Origin: Promethearchaeia archaeon
Lineage (GTDB): Archaea; Asgardarchaeota; Lokiarchaeia; Sigyniarchaeales; SOKP01
NCBI GenBank assembly: GCA_029856155.1
Contig: JAHQWL010000055.1
Location: 99,872 to 163,871, forward strand
Direction: 5' to 3'
DNA length: 64,000 bases
Under the pieces are notes generated by a model, which saw only the letters and a program-made list of their open reading frames with translations, was not told where the DNA came from and did no database searches. Positions 1-9,285 of the stretch are shown here, piece by piece; within the stretch, counting starts at the first letter, position 1, and each line of letters opens with the position of its first letter. Both the position numbers and the translations under genes were made by a program.

Positions 1-390
1 TGTGTTATTACGTATTCCTACTATTTCTAATTCTTCAAACAACTTTCTTTCATCATTCATTCGCTTTTCTTGGCCCTTAAGGTCGTAGATGAAGGAGGAG
101 GCATGTGCTATTAATGCCCACTCAATAGCAACATGAAATCCAGGAAGTTCTAGGCATTCTTTCGATAATGATGCTCCTCCACTGACTTTTCTGTCGTGGA
201 TCATAAAGTGCCAACCTACTCTATCTCGTCCAGCTAAAAGACGTTTTGGTATATGTGTATATTCTTCACTGAATCCCCATTCAAATTTACTAAGATCTAA
301 CTTAGCTTGCTTGATGAGATTCACACCTGTTTTAGCAGCAAACTCACACCACTCTAAAGAACCGAACTCCCACTTTTCAAGTTCATTCAC
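1..390 (-). CDS. Hypothetical protein, N-terminal 130 residues (cut by window edge)
   Basis: An open frame runs on the minus strand from a GTG at 388-390 to the window edge without a stop, so only the first 130 codons are visible. The start is chosen because a strong Shine-Dalgarno sequence (AGAGGAG, 398-404) lies 7 nt upstream; the ATG at 390-392 is followed at once by TGA and is not usable. The translation is rich in Trp, Phe and His (for example GWHFMIHDR near residue 70) and has no signal peptide or membrane segment. I do not recognise the family. It is transcribed divergently from the PHP phosphatase gene at 566. Confidence 0.6.
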   Translation of the reverse strand, partial: MNELEKWEFGSLEWCEFAAKTGVNLIKQAKLDLSKFEWGFSEEYTHIPKRLLAGRDRVGWHFMIHDRKVSGGASLSKECLELPGFHVAIEWALIAHASSFIYDLKGQEKRMNDERKLFEELEIVGIRNNT

Positions 391-565
391 ATTTTATCTC
401 CTCTTGATGGTTAAATCTTTTATTTGTTCTAATATTTCAGTATTGGTTTATTTAAAATAAAAATTTTAGGTTTCTATTGTAATAATACTAATATAATTCA
501 CAAATTTTTTCAAATATGATTAATAATCATTAATAACGGGATATTTTTAAAAATCGGTTCAAAAA

Positions 566-1432
566 ATGAAATTAAGGGATTATCATACACACAACAGACG
601 ATGTGGACATGCGTTAGGTGAAATTGAGGATTACATAAAAGCTGCGATTGATAAGGATCTTAAAGAAATAGGGATTTCAGATCATTTTCCATTAGGAGCG
701 GTAATTGATGACCCACAATTAGCAGAATTCATTAAAAAAGCGTCAATGGAAGTTGAGGAATTCCCTAGGTATATTAAAGAAATAAAAGGACTGAAAGAAA
801 AATATAAGGATAAAATAAGCATTCGAATATCCACAGAAGTTAATTTTTACACTCCTGGAAGAGCTTTATCTCGGCAAAAGGAGGTTCTTAAACCTTTTAT
901 GGATGATATGGATTATATAATTGGGGCGATACATGATATAAAATGGCATGAGTCTCCTGTAATCGTCATGTATCCCAATGAGGAAATTCTAAGAGAGTAT
1001 GGTGGAGACAAAATTATATTAGAATATTTTAACAAGTTGATAAAACTGGTAGATTCTAATTTTTTTGATGTAATTGCTCATTTTGATTTTTATCGTATTT
1101 TATTCCGTCCAAATAATCCCGAATATTCACAGTATTTATGGCAAAAGCTCTTGGATCTATTAGACAAGATTAAAAGTCGAGGATTGGCTATTGAGATTAA
1201 TACGTCGGGATTTCTTAAAAAACTTGGAAGTCAACATCCAGATGATGAAATTATTAAAGAAATAATTCAACGTAATATTCCTCTAGTGTTAGGTTCTGAT
1301 GCTCATAGACCAAAATATGTTGGATACATGTTTCAAGAAACTATAGAAAAGTTAAGAAAATTGGGTTTATCTCATTTATGTATATATGAAAAACGTGAGC
1401 AAAAATTAGAAAAAATTTTATATCTCTTTTAA
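566..1432 (+). CDS. PHP-domain phosphatase, histidinol-phosphatase (HisJ/HisK) type
   Basis: The 288-residue product begins with the PHP-domain metal motif (DYHTH at residues 5-9, then CGH), has a second metal block (ISDHFP near residue 38) and ends with GSDAH near residue 245, the order found in PHP-type histidinol-phosphate phosphatases. Length and layout fit the monofunctional HisJ/HisK family, which removes phosphate from L-histidinol phosphate in histidine biosynthesis using a trinuclear metal site. No other his gene is visible nearby, so the substrate is family inference; other PHP phosphoesterases acting on small phosphorylated metabolites remain possible. It stands alone, with about 175 bp of AT-rich divergent promoter space upstream. 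Confidence 0.8.
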   Translation: MKLRDYHTHNRRCGHALGEIEDYIKAAIDKDLKEIGISDHFPLGAVIDDPQLAEFIKKASMEVEEFPRYIKEIKGLKEKYKDKISIRISTEVNFYTPGRALSRQKEVLKPFMDDMDYIIGAIHDIKWHESPVIVMYPNEEILREYGGDKIILEYFNKLIKLVDSNFFDVIAHFDFYRILFRPNNPEYSQYLWQKLLDLLDKIKSRGLAIEINTSGFLKKLGSQHPDDEIIKEIIQRNIPLVLGSDAHRPKYVGYMFQETIEKLRKLGLSHLCIYEKREQKLEKILYLF

Positions 1433-1570
1433 GAAAAGAAAATATTTTGATGTTATAAAATAATAGTCGTTACAACCGAATTCTCAATACAAAGTTTAAT
1501 TATCTTTAAGCAATTGAAAATGAATCATAAATTTAAAATTGAAATATATCTTTCAATTACATAAGTTAAA

Positions 1571-1583
1571 TATACATATATAA
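1571..1583 (+). promoter_or_regulatory. Candidate archaeal TATA box
   Basis: A TATA-like run (TATACATATATAA) lies about 35-45 bp upstream of the TTG start of the luciferase-like gene at 1616, the usual distance for an archaeal promoter with a short leader that here contains a GGAGA ribosome binding site (1606-1610). The region is AT-rich throughout, so this is only a candidate. Confidence 0.3.
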
Positions 1584-1615
1584 TTTAAAAAGTAAGTAAA
1601 AAAAAGGAGATTTTG

Positions 1616-2530
1616 TTGGAATTTGGAGCGCAAATATTAAATTATTTTAACACATGGGAAGAAATCCTTCCGACGATTAAGCATATAGATGCAGGACCGT
1701 GGAGTAGCCTGATGTTCTCAGATCATTTTCTACCACCCTATCCTGGAGCAAATCTGGAAGCTGAATCTGCTTTAGAGAGCTGGACCATGCTCACGGCGAC
1801 CGCTGCTGTTACAGAACGAGTGAGATTAGCGGTGCTTGTAACAGGCAATTTATTTCGTAATCCGGCATTACTTGCTAAAATGGCTTCCACTATAGACCAA
1901 ATCTCTAAAGGTCGGCTTATCCTAGCTATTGGTGCTGGTTGGTATGAACGAGAGCATGAGGCATTCGGTTGGAACTTTCCAGGAGTTAAGGAGAGGTGTG
2001 ATCGTCTTGAAGAGGCAGTAGAGCTGATAAAAATGCTGTTTACTGCTGATGGGCCAATAGATTACAATGGTCAGTATTATAAGCTTAATCAAGCATATTT
2101 TTCGCCTCCCTGTATACAGAAGCCACATATTCCAATCATGGTTGGAGGAAATGGAGAAAAAAGGACATTACGTACACTCGCTCGTTTCGGTGATATTGCT
2201 AATATTGATCTTAATAAACCTGGAACTCCAGAATTGTTTAGACATAAACTGGATGTGATTGAACGACATTGTGAAGAACTTGGTCGTGATCCATCTGAAA
2301 TTAAAAAAACTATGGTGACTCCATTACGAATTTTTGACGATGAAAAAGAAGCTGCCCAGTATCTTGAAAAACGTGGAAGAAAAACATGGTTATACGGTAC
2401 AGTTCCATATATAATTGAACGAGTTCAGCAATATATCGATGCTGGTGCCGAGGAGATCATATTTAGTGGTCTATCCACCGTTGAATGGGCTGAGCAAGTA
2501 GAAGACAAGATTTTTCCAGCGTTTAGCTGA
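1616..2530 (+). CDS. Luciferase-like (LLM class) flavin/F420-dependent oxidoreductase
   Basis: The product of about 304 residues is a TIM-barrel of the bacterial-luciferase/LLM superfamily: FGAQI start, SDHF near residue 35, TERVRLAVLVTGN near 65, the barrel signature GRLILAIGAGWYERE, and GGNGEKRTLR. In archaea such proteins usually bind coenzyme F420 rather than FMN. The start is set at the second of two TTG codons (1616) because GGAGA at 1606-1610 is then 5 nt away and the N-terminus matches that of the minus-strand paralogue at 8374-9285 (MQFGAQI). The two share long stretches of sequence and bracket the glycyl radical cluster. The substrate is unknown; the context suggests reduction or oxidation of an intermediate of that pathway. 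Confidence 0.8.
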   Translation: MEFGAQILNYFNTWEEILPTIKHIDAGPWSSLMFSDHFLPPYPGANLEAESALESWTMLTATAAVTERVRLAVLVTGNLFRNPALLAKMASTIDQISKGRLILAIGAGWYEREHEAFGWNFPGVKERCDRLEEAVELIKMLFTADGPIDYNGQYYKLNQAYFSPPCIQKPHIPIMVGGNGEKRTLRTLARFGDIANIDLNKPGTPELFRHKLDVIERHCEELGRDPSEIKKTMVTPLRIFDDEKEAAQYLEKRGRKTWLYGTVPYIIERVQQYIDAGAEEIIFSGLSTVEWAEQVEDKIFPAFS

Positions 2531-2598
2531 GATTTTTTTATTTTTAAAAATAAGTTCCGTGTAGTATCTTCAAATGACCAGAAAACAAATATTGAGAA

Positions 2599-3504
2599 AT
2601 GAAAGGATTAATTTATGACATTCAAAGGTTTGCCATTCATGATGGTCCAGGAATTAGGACCTTAATTTACATGAAAGGATGCCCCCTTAGATGTTTATGG
2701 TGTTCTTCACCTCACACGCAAAAAAAGTCTCCAGAAATTCTCTATCTTGAGTCAAATTGTAAAGGATGCTTGAGCTGTGTTGAGGCGTGTCCAGAAAAAG
2801 CCATTAAACTTTCTGATAATGAGAAAATAACGATAGATAGAAACATTTGTAATACCTGTGGTCAGTGTGTTGAAACATGCCCTAACGACGCTTTAAGACT
2901 TGTAGGAAAACAAATAACGGTAGAAGAACTATTCCAAGATGTAATGAAGGACAATCCCTTTTACAGAAGGTCAAAAGGAGGGGTCACGGTAGGGGGCGGT
3001 GAACCTACTATGCAACATGAATTTGTCGCGAATTTTCTTAAGAAATGTAAGGAAACGTATATTCACGCAGCAATCGAAACCTGCGGATATGCAAAATGGG
3101 AAAGTTTGGAAAATATCCTCGATTATGTAGATCTCCTCTATTTTGACATTAAGCACATGGATTCAAACATCCACAAAAAAATTACGGGGATTTCAAACGA
3201 AATAATCTTAGAGAATGCAAGAAAAGCTTCTAAATTGAAACCACTTATAATCCGCATTCCTCTAATACCGGATATTAACGATTCTGAAGAAAATATTTTA
3301 AAAACGGCAGGGTTCGCTGCCGAATTAGGAGAAAATCTACTGTGGATTGAACTTCTACCTTACCACAAGTTTGGAATTGTTACTTATGAGCAACTTGGTC
3401 GAGAGTATGAACTCAAGGATGTTGAACCTCCGAGCGAAGAACACATGAAAAAATTAAAGGCGCTCGTTGAGTCCTGTGGTGTAAAGGCTCAAATAGGTGG
3501 ATAA
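2599..3504 (+). CDS. Glycyl radical enzyme activating protein (radical SAM)
   Basis: A 301-residue radical SAM activase. The SAM-cluster motif CxxxCxxC is at C28, C32 and C35 after DGPGIRT, and two bacterial-ferredoxin type [4Fe-4S] motifs follow (C54/57/60/64 and C84/87/90/94), as in activases of the glycerol dehydratase/choline lyase/4-hydroxyphenylacetate decarboxylase group and unlike the short PFL activase. GGGEPT near residue 135 is the SAM-binding GGE motif. It would cleave SAM and abstract hydrogen from Gly799 of the glycyl radical enzyme encoded at 5861-8335. It lies 68 bp downstream of the luciferase-like gene on the same strand and converges on the Mo oxidoreductase gene with only a 19-bp gap. 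Confidence 0.92.
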   Translation: MKGLIYDIQRFAIHDGPGIRTLIYMKGCPLRCLWCSSPHTQKKSPEILYLESNCKGCLSCVEACPEKAIKLSDNEKITIDRNICNTCGQCVETCPNDALRLVGKQITVEELFQDVMKDNPFYRRSKGGVTVGGGEPTMQHEFVANFLKKCKETYIHAAIETCGYAKWESLENILDYVDLLYFDIKHMDSNIHKKITGISNEIILENARKASKLKPLIIRIPLIPDINDSEENILKTAGFAAELGENLLWIELLPYHKFGIVTYEQLGREYELKDVEPPSEEHMKKLKALVESCGVKAQIGG

Positions 3505-3523
3505 TACCTCTTAAAAAATCCAT

Positions 3524-5611
3524 CTACATTTTTTCGACTCGACATAAAAGAGCTTTTGTTGATACTGAAGCTGTTATTGAATCCTTTGGGCCATCGTCTG
3601 TAATTTGATTAATGTTTAACTTTTCCCACCCATCTTCTCTTCCATACCAGAACCCGTGAGGTGTGTGAACAATTTTTGGATGTGTCTCCTCGAAGTACTT
3701 AACTTTAACCTCAACTTTACCTCTTGGTGAAACCAAATGAACCCACTCTCCGTCTTCAATTCCTAGACTTTTACATGTATCAGGATGTATTTCAAGTTCA
3801 GGATCCGGTGCGTTTTTCCTAAGAGATGGAATATTTCGAAATGAGGAATGATAATAGGACAAGATTCTCCTCCCTGTGGTTAATACAAGAGGGTATTTCT
3901 TCCATAGATCAGGGGTGCTAACAGGGCTTTCTGGTGGTTCCTTATACGCAGGAATAGGATTTAAACCCCATTCTTCAAAATACTTTGGACACAATCCAAT
4001 TTTACCCGATGGTGTATTAAACCTACCCCTTTTTTCATACAATTTGTATTTCATGGGAAGAGAAAATTTGCCGACTTTTTTAAATTCCTCAAATGTCATC
4101 CCAATAGGTTCTAAGCGATAATTGAGAGATTCTTCAACTGTCTGCCAATAGTCTTTGAGACCCATTTTTTTAGCGAGTTCAACTAAGATTTCTTTTTCGC
4201 AACGACACTCTGGAACGGGTTCTACAGCTTTCACTTGACAGAAAACATGGTTTTTCATGCTCAAATCTTCAATATCATCCCTTTCTGTCCAATGCGCTGC
4301 TGGAAGCACGACATCCGCCATTTGTGTGGTAGGTGTGTGGAAGTAATCCACGGAAAATAGAAATTCTAAAGCATTTAAAGCTTCCTTGACATGTTTAGAG
4401 TTAGCATATGCACACATGGGATTAGTAGCAAACAATCCAATGGTTTTAACAGGATACGGGTCTTCCTTAAGAATAGCATCCCATACTAATTCAGGAGTTA
4501 CTGACATTCCTGTGAAGCGTATCCCTGGAAATTTATCACGACCTATTTTTTTCTTTGCTTGTTCAGCTGATAACGCGATTTCATATTGATAGTCGCCCCC
4601 ATAACAACTCCGCGCTTTTGTTGGAGGTACATGACTTACATTTCCTCCTTTAATGTCTAAATTTCCGGTAATCGCGGCTAAAATGGTGAGTGAGCGTGTG
4701 AGATCGAAAACATTAATTGATTGGCAGGCACCACCAGGACCAGGACCCATCGCAGCAGGCTTAGTTGTAGCATAGGTGATCGCTGCCGCTTCTATCTCTT
4801 CAGATGGAATCCATGTTAATTCAGCAACACGGTCCAAATTGAATTCTGAGGCACGTTCCTTTAACTGGTCAAAACCTTCGGTCCATTTTTCTACGAATTC
4901 TTTATCGTATAGTTCATTTTCAATGATTACGTTTATGAAACAAAGAGCCAATGCTACATCAGTTCCAGGTCTAATGGCAAGCCAGTGATCTGCTTTGCGT
5001 GTATATGAATTACCTCTAGGATCAACAACAATGAGTTTAGCTCCTGCTTTTAAACCTTTTCTAATGAAATAATTATAAATTCCGGGGTATGATTTTTCAG
5101 GATTATGTGCCCACAACAATATGCATTTACTATTCCCATAGTCAGGATCGAGTATTCCAAATCCAGCGGTGAGAGAGCTTGCGAGGACAATAGGAGCACC
5201 GCTCATGTGACCAGCTGACATGAAATTAGGTGTCCCAAATAGACTCATAAAGCGGTAAATCCAAGGTGGCATGCCTCTTGTCGTGCCTTGACCAAATACG
5301 ACGGATTCAGCCCCCCATTTTTCTCGCGTTTCAAGGAGTTTTTTAGCTATAGTGTCAAGAGCTTTTTCCCAAGATACTTCCTCAAACTTTCCTTCTCCTC
5401 GTTTCCCAACTCTTATCAATGGTTTGGTCAGTCGTTCAGGATGATATATTATCTCCATACATGCCCTCCCTTTTGGGCACATATATCCATGGCTTATGGG
5501 ATGGTCCTTGTCTCCTTTTACTCCCACTATTTTTCCATCTTTTACTTCGAGAAGCACACCACAACGGGAGTGACAGTCAAAACAGATCGTTCGAACAGTT
5601 TTAGTACTCAT
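3524..5611 (-). CDS. Mo/W-bisPGD oxidoreductase, formate dehydrogenase/acetylene hydratase-like
   Basis: A 695-residue member of the DMSO reductase superfamily. An N-terminal [4Fe-4S] motif is formed by C10, C13, C17 and C45 (followed by PKGRAC), then the molybdopterin domains, and a C-terminal dinucleotide-binding domain with LTTGRR and a PHGFWYG segment. At the usual metal-ligand site, where related enzymes read GH-x-C-x-A-P, this protein reads GHMSGAP, placing Ser137 where Cys/Sec is expected; that alignment is mine. There is no Tat signal, so it should act in the cytoplasm. No partner subunit is adjacent; it lies between the activase and the glycyl radical enzyme, divergent from the latter, which suggests it processes the substrate or product of that enzyme. 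The reaction is unknown. Confidence 0.85.
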   Translation of the reverse strand: MSTKTVRTICFDCHSRCGVLLEVKDGKIVGVKGDKDHPISHGYMCPKGRACMEIIYHPERLTKPLIRVGKRGEGKFEEVSWEKALDTIAKKLLETREKWGAESVVFGQGTTRGMPPWIYRFMSLFGTPNFMSAGHMSGAPIVLASSLTAGFGILDPDYGNSKCILLWAHNPEKSYPGIYNYFIRKGLKAGAKLIVVDPRGNSYTRKADHWLAIRPGTDVALALCFINVIIENELYDKEFVEKWTEGFDQLKERASEFNLDRVAELTWIPSEEIEAAAITYATTKPAAMGPGPGGACQSINVFDLTRSLTILAAITGNLDIKGGNVSHVPPTKARSCYGGDYQYEIALSAEQAKKKIGRDKFPGIRFTGMSVTPELVWDAILKEDPYPVKTIGLFATNPMCAYANSKHVKEALNALEFLFSVDYFHTPTTQMADVVLPAAHWTERDDIEDLSMKNHVFCQVKAVEPVPECRCEKEILVELAKKMGLKDYWQTVEESLNYRLEPIGMTFEEFKKVGKFSLPMKYKLYEKRGRFNTPSGKIGLCPKYFEEWGLNPIPAYKEPPESPVSTPDLWKKYPLVLTTGRRILSYYHSSFRNIPSLRKNAPDPELEIHPDTCKSLGIEDGEWVHLVSPRGKVEVKVKYFEETHPKIVHTPHGFWYGREDGWEKLNINQITDDGPKDSITASVSTKALLCRVEKM

Positions 5612-5860
5612 ACCCTACTCAATTTTAGCAATTTTAACAATTTTAGTATTTATGAATATTTCTTTATTTATAATCTTTCAAATCAGAGATTGAAAATGTT
5701 AATATCTAATCTTTTCGCTTTCCCATAAAGATATTATAATAAAAAATATTAAAATCGGAATAAAATATACAGCATATATTTAAAAATTTCTAATCCCTAA
5801 TATAAACAGTAGTTAATTTTTTCATCCTTTTAAAATAATTTAGAAGAGAAGTTTCGAAAA
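5612..5860. promoter_or_regulatory. Divergent promoter region between Mo enzyme and glycyl radical enzyme
   Basis: About 250 bp of very AT-rich sequence separates the two divergent genes and must hold both promoters. A TATA-like stretch (CATATATTTAAAA, 5773-5785) faces the glycyl radical enzyme. No clear palindromic operator is seen. Confidence 0.35.
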
Positions 5861-8335
5861 ATGGTGCAGATTATAGAGAAAGCAGATAAATCGAAACCCG
5901 AATCTTTATTGGAAAGAGTATTAACTGTACAGCCAACTGAGAGAGTGGAGAGGCATAGGCAACGCTATATAGACCGTAAACTTGTATACTCGATTGATAG
6001 AGATCGTATTGAAGTGAGGGTTATGAAGGAAACAGAAGGTGAGCCGATGATAACTCGCAAAGCGAAGCTCTTTCAAACCATAGTTAGAGAGTTACCCATC
6101 GACATCTTTCCAGATGAGCTTTTAGTCGGTTGGTATGATCCTATACCAAACAACTGCCCTCTTCCTGTAAGAAGTGACCCTAATCTAGAAAATTATCTCG
6201 ATGTTATTAGTAGTCGAGAACGCAATCCAATTTTAATTACCCCAGAACAGATGAGAGAATTAAAAGAGGAAATTATTCCCTACTGGAAGGGGCAAGGCAA
6301 TTGGGAAAGAACACGCCATGATCCTGCTCATTACAAGCCAGTTCCTAAGGGATTTACTTTTGAAAGGTGGTATAATGAGAGTAGAACGATGGCATATTGG
6401 CATATTGGTCACTTCATTCCCAATAATGAAAAAGTATTGAAAAAGGGATTTTTGGGAATAAAGAAGGATGCTGAGGAAAGGTTGGGAAGGATCGATCGGA
6501 CCAATCCTGAAGAGGTCAAAAAAATACCCTTCCTTGAAGGTGTGATTATGGTTATGGAAGCCGCAGCTTCCATCGGTAAGCGTTTTGCTACCAGGGCAAG
6601 AGAATTAGCCGAAAAGGAAGTAGATTCTAAAAGGAAGGCTGAATTACTCAAAATAGCTGAAGTGTGCGATTGGGTACCCGCAAATCCCGCGAGAACATTC
6701 TACGAAGCGATACAATCAATCTGGTTTTCACATATCCTTCATTGGTGGGAAATCCGTGATGTGGCATCCATTAGTCCTGGAAGAATGGATCAGTATCTGT
6801 ATCCTTACTATGAAGCCGATATAAGAGAGGGGAGAATTACCAAAAATGAAGCACAGGAACTTATTGATTGCTTCCTTCTAAGACCTTCATGGTTTCTTTA
6901 TAGTTTAAACACCCCAAAAGGTTATCTTCTAACGGATACTGCCGGAATTGCACAGCATGTTGATGTAGGTGGTCTCAGATCAGATGGAACCGATGCTACT
7001 ACTGAACTTTCATACATGATTCTTGAGGGTATGATGCATACCAGATTAGTAGAACCTGATGTAGGAATCTTGCTTCACAGTAGAACACCTGAAGATCTCC
7101 TCATTAAGGCCTGTCAGCTTTGTGCACTTGGAACAGGTCATCCTGAATTTCTCAATCATGATAACTTTATTGTTAATCTCCTTGGCCGAGCGACATACGG
7201 TGGAGATTCACCAATAACACTGGAGATTGCCAGAAAGGCTAGTGCAATGGGCTGCGCTGAGCCATCTTTAGCTGGTATGGATTCTGGGTATTGTACCTCA
7301 GTTTATATCCCATTACTTCCAGGAGTCTTAATATCGGTGTTGACAAATGGAAGGAGGGGCTGGCTCGAAGGAATTACAGCTCCTAAAACCGGAGATCCTA
7401 ACAACTTCAAAAGCTTTGAAGAATTACGGGAAGCATTTAGAAAACAACTCGTCTGGGGATTTGATATGGAGACAATTGCCACCAATATTGGCGAGAGACT
7501 TATGGCCGAATACGACCCAACTATATATCAATCAGCACTCATAGAGGACTGCATTGAAAAAGGGTTATGCAGGGAAGAAGGTGGAGCTAGGTTTAATTTT
7601 GGGCCATTCGTATCATGTGTTGGTGTTACCGATGTCGGAGATTCCTTGGCCGCTATTAAAAAACTTGTGTTTGAAGAAAAAAAGATTACTATAGACCAGT
7701 TGGTCGATGCATTGGATAAGAATTTTGAAGGTTACGAAGACTTGCGCCAAATGTTGTTAAAAGTACCTAAATTTGGAAATGACAACGACTATGCCGATGA
7801 ACAAACAGCGTGGGTAATGCGCACTTTCGCTCAAGAAGCGATAAAACAAAAAAATACGCGTGGTGGTCGAAAAATACCGGTTCACATACCTTTAAGTAGC
7901 TATGTCAGAGCTGGTGCGGCTGTAGGAGCACTCCCTTCTGGAAGACTAGCCGAAGAACCGCTAGCAGATTCACTCGCGCCCACGAAAGGTAGCGATGTTA
8001 GTGGTCCTACTGCGGTTTTCAAGTCAGTAGGTAAGATCAACCATGCCGAGGTTTTCGCAGGAATTTCCTGCAATATGAGGCTAGATCCAGTGATGTTCAA
8101 GGAAGATTATGGCTTCAAAAGGTTTGCAGATCTAATGAGAGTTTTTGTCGACCAGAAAATACATCATATCCAGTTTAATGTAATTTCATCAGATACATTA
8201 AAGGCAGCCCAAAAAGAACCCGATAAATACAGGGATTTAATGGTGAGAGTAGCTGGGTATGTAGCTCGATTTGTTGAGCTGCCTGAGTCGGTACAAGATA
8301 GTATTATCGATCGAACGGTACATGGTTCATATTAA
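5861..8335 (+). CDS. Glycyl radical enzyme (PFL/dehydratase/decarboxylase superfamily), substrate unknown
   Basis: An 824-residue glycyl radical enzyme. The C-terminal radical loop reads RVAGYVARFV with the radical on Gly799, 25 residues from the end, and the thiyl Cys465 sits in GCAEP with the companion acid Glu467. The single Cys and the CxE pattern exclude pyruvate formate-lyase (two adjacent Cys) and place it with the glycerol/propanediol dehydratase, choline lyase, isethionate lyase and arylacetate decarboxylase families. The long N-terminal region (GHFIPNNEKVL near residue 182) and the GALPSGRLAEEPLAD segment before the radical domain are typical of the superfamily. Which substrate it takes cannot be read from these motifs. 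The dedicated activase is at 2599-3504. Codon use looks less AT-rich than in the transporter genes, hinting at acquisition; this was not computed. Confidence 0.93.
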   Translation: MVQIIEKADKSKPESLLERVLTVQPTERVERHRQRYIDRKLVYSIDRDRIEVRVMKETEGEPMITRKAKLFQTIVRELPIDIFPDELLVGWYDPIPNNCPLPVRSDPNLENYLDVISSRERNPILITPEQMRELKEEIIPYWKGQGNWERTRHDPAHYKPVPKGFTFERWYNESRTMAYWHIGHFIPNNEKVLKKGFLGIKKDAEERLGRIDRTNPEEVKKIPFLEGVIMVMEAAASIGKRFATRARELAEKEVDSKRKAELLKIAEVCDWVPANPARTFYEAIQSIWFSHILHWWEIRDVASISPGRMDQYLYPYYEADIREGRITKNEAQELIDCFLLRPSWFLYSLNTPKGYLLTDTAGIAQHVDVGGLRSDGTDATTELSYMILEGMMHTRLVEPDVGILLHSRTPEDLLIKACQLCALGTGHPEFLNHDNFIVNLLGRATYGGDSPITLEIARKASAMGCAEPSLAGMDSGYCTSVYIPLLPGVLISVLTNGRRGWLEGITAPKTGDPNNFKSFEELREAFRKQLVWGFDMETIATNIGERLMAEYDPTIYQSALIEDCIEKGLCREEGGARFNFGPFVSCVGVTDVGDSLAAIKKLVFEEKKITIDQLVDALDKNFEGYEDLRQMLLKVPKFGNDNDYADEQTAWVMRTFAQEAIKQKNTRGGRKIPVHIPLSSYVRAGAAVGALPSGRLAEEPLADSLAPTKGSDVSGPTAVFKSVGKINHAEVFAGISCNMRLDPVMFKEDYGFKRFADLMRVFVDQKIHHIQFNVISSDTLKAAQKEPDKYRDLMVRVAGYVARFVELPESVQDSIIDRTVHGSY

Positions 8336-8373
8336 TAATTGTTAATTTTAAAAATTTATTTCTTTTTTTAACT

Positions 8374-9285
8374 TTAGATAAATTCTGAGAGGATCTCATT
8401 ATTTAAACGCTTATATAGTTCCGCTTTGGATGGGACGCTCCCAAAAATGAGCTCTTCAACACCAACATCCAAATATTCTTGGATGCGATTGATAATAAAA
8501 GAGGTAGAGCCAGTTAACGTCCAATCTCCTCGTATTTTGCGATATCTTATTGCTTTTTTCTCGTCATTTTCTAGATGAATGGGCATATGTAAAGTCTTCT
8601 TTATTTCCTTTGGATCACGCCCAAATTCTTCACAGTGGCGCTCTAAGACTTCAATTTTACGTTTAAACATTTCGGGGGATCCTGGTGCGTTAAAATCAAG
8701 ATTACAAATATCTCCAAACCTTGCCAATGTTCTTAATGTTCGTTTTTCTCCGTTTCCTCCTATTAAAATCGGCATATGTGGTTTCTGCGTACAAGGCGGT
8801 GAAAAGTAAGCGTTTTTCAGCGTGTAATACTGTCCATTGTAACTAACTGGTCCTTCTGTTGTAAAGAGTAACTTGATCAGCTCTACTGCCTCTTCGAGAC
8901 GATCGCTTCGTTCTTTAGCACTTGGAAATTCCCAACCGAAGGCTTCATATTCTCGCTTATACCAACCGGCGCCAATTCCAAGGATAAACCGACCACCTGA
9001 AATTTGGTCCACGGTTGCCGCCATCTTTGCTAATAAGGCAGGATTGCGGTATGTATTGCCTGATACAAGAACACCTAATCGTAAGCGCTCTGTAACTGTA
9101 GCAGCTGCAGTTATAAGCGACCACCCCTCTAAAGCATCTTTATGCTCTACATTATCTCCAATTGGTGGAAAAAAATGGTCCGAGACCCAAAGACTGGACC
9201 ACGGTCCTGACTCTACAGTTTTAATTGTGGAAAGAATACTTTCCCATGAGGTCAAATAATTATTTATCTGGGCACCAAATTGCAT
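8374..9285 (-). CDS. Luciferase-like (LLM class) oxidoreductase, paralogue of 1616-2530
   Basis: The 303-residue protein has the LLM barrel features (MQFGAQI start, SDHFFPP, TERLRLGVLVSGN, GGRFILGIGAGWYKRE, GGNGEKRTLR) and is visibly a close paralogue of the gene at 1616, sharing whole motif blocks. It is convergent with the glycyl radical enzyme gene (38-bp gap with a T-rich stretch). Having two related luciferase-like enzymes at the outer ends of the cluster suggests both serve the same chemistry, perhaps as alternative or heterodimeric F420/flavin oxidoreductases, but this is inference. Confidence 0.8.
   Translation of the reverse strand: MQFGAQINNYLTSWESILSTIKTVESGPWSSLWVSDHFFPPIGDNVEHKDALEGWSLITAAATVTERLRLGVLVSGNTYRNPALLAKMAATVDQISGGRFILGIGAGWYKREYEAFGWEFPSAKERSDRLEEAVELIKLLFTTEGPVSYNGQYYTLKNAYFSPPCTQKPHMPILIGGNGEKRTLRTLARFGDICNLDFNAPGSPEMFKRKIEVLERHCEEFGRDPKEIKKTLHMPIHLENDEKKAIRYRKIRGDWTLTGSTSFIINRIQEYLDVGVEELIFGSVPSKAELYKRLNNEILSEFI

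Noticed and set aside
5288..5728. Open frame of 146 codons on the plus strand
   Set aside because: It lies almost wholly antisense to the well-supported Mo oxidoreductase gene and has no recognisable protein features.
5861..8335. Calling the glycyl radical enzyme pyruvate formate-lyase
   Set aside because: PFL has two adjacent catalytic cysteines; here there is a single Cys followed by Ala-Glu, and the activase has two extra ferredoxin clusters.
8873..9259. Open frame of 128 codons on the plus strand
   Set aside because: It is antisense to the luciferase-like gene, whose frame carries all family motifs.
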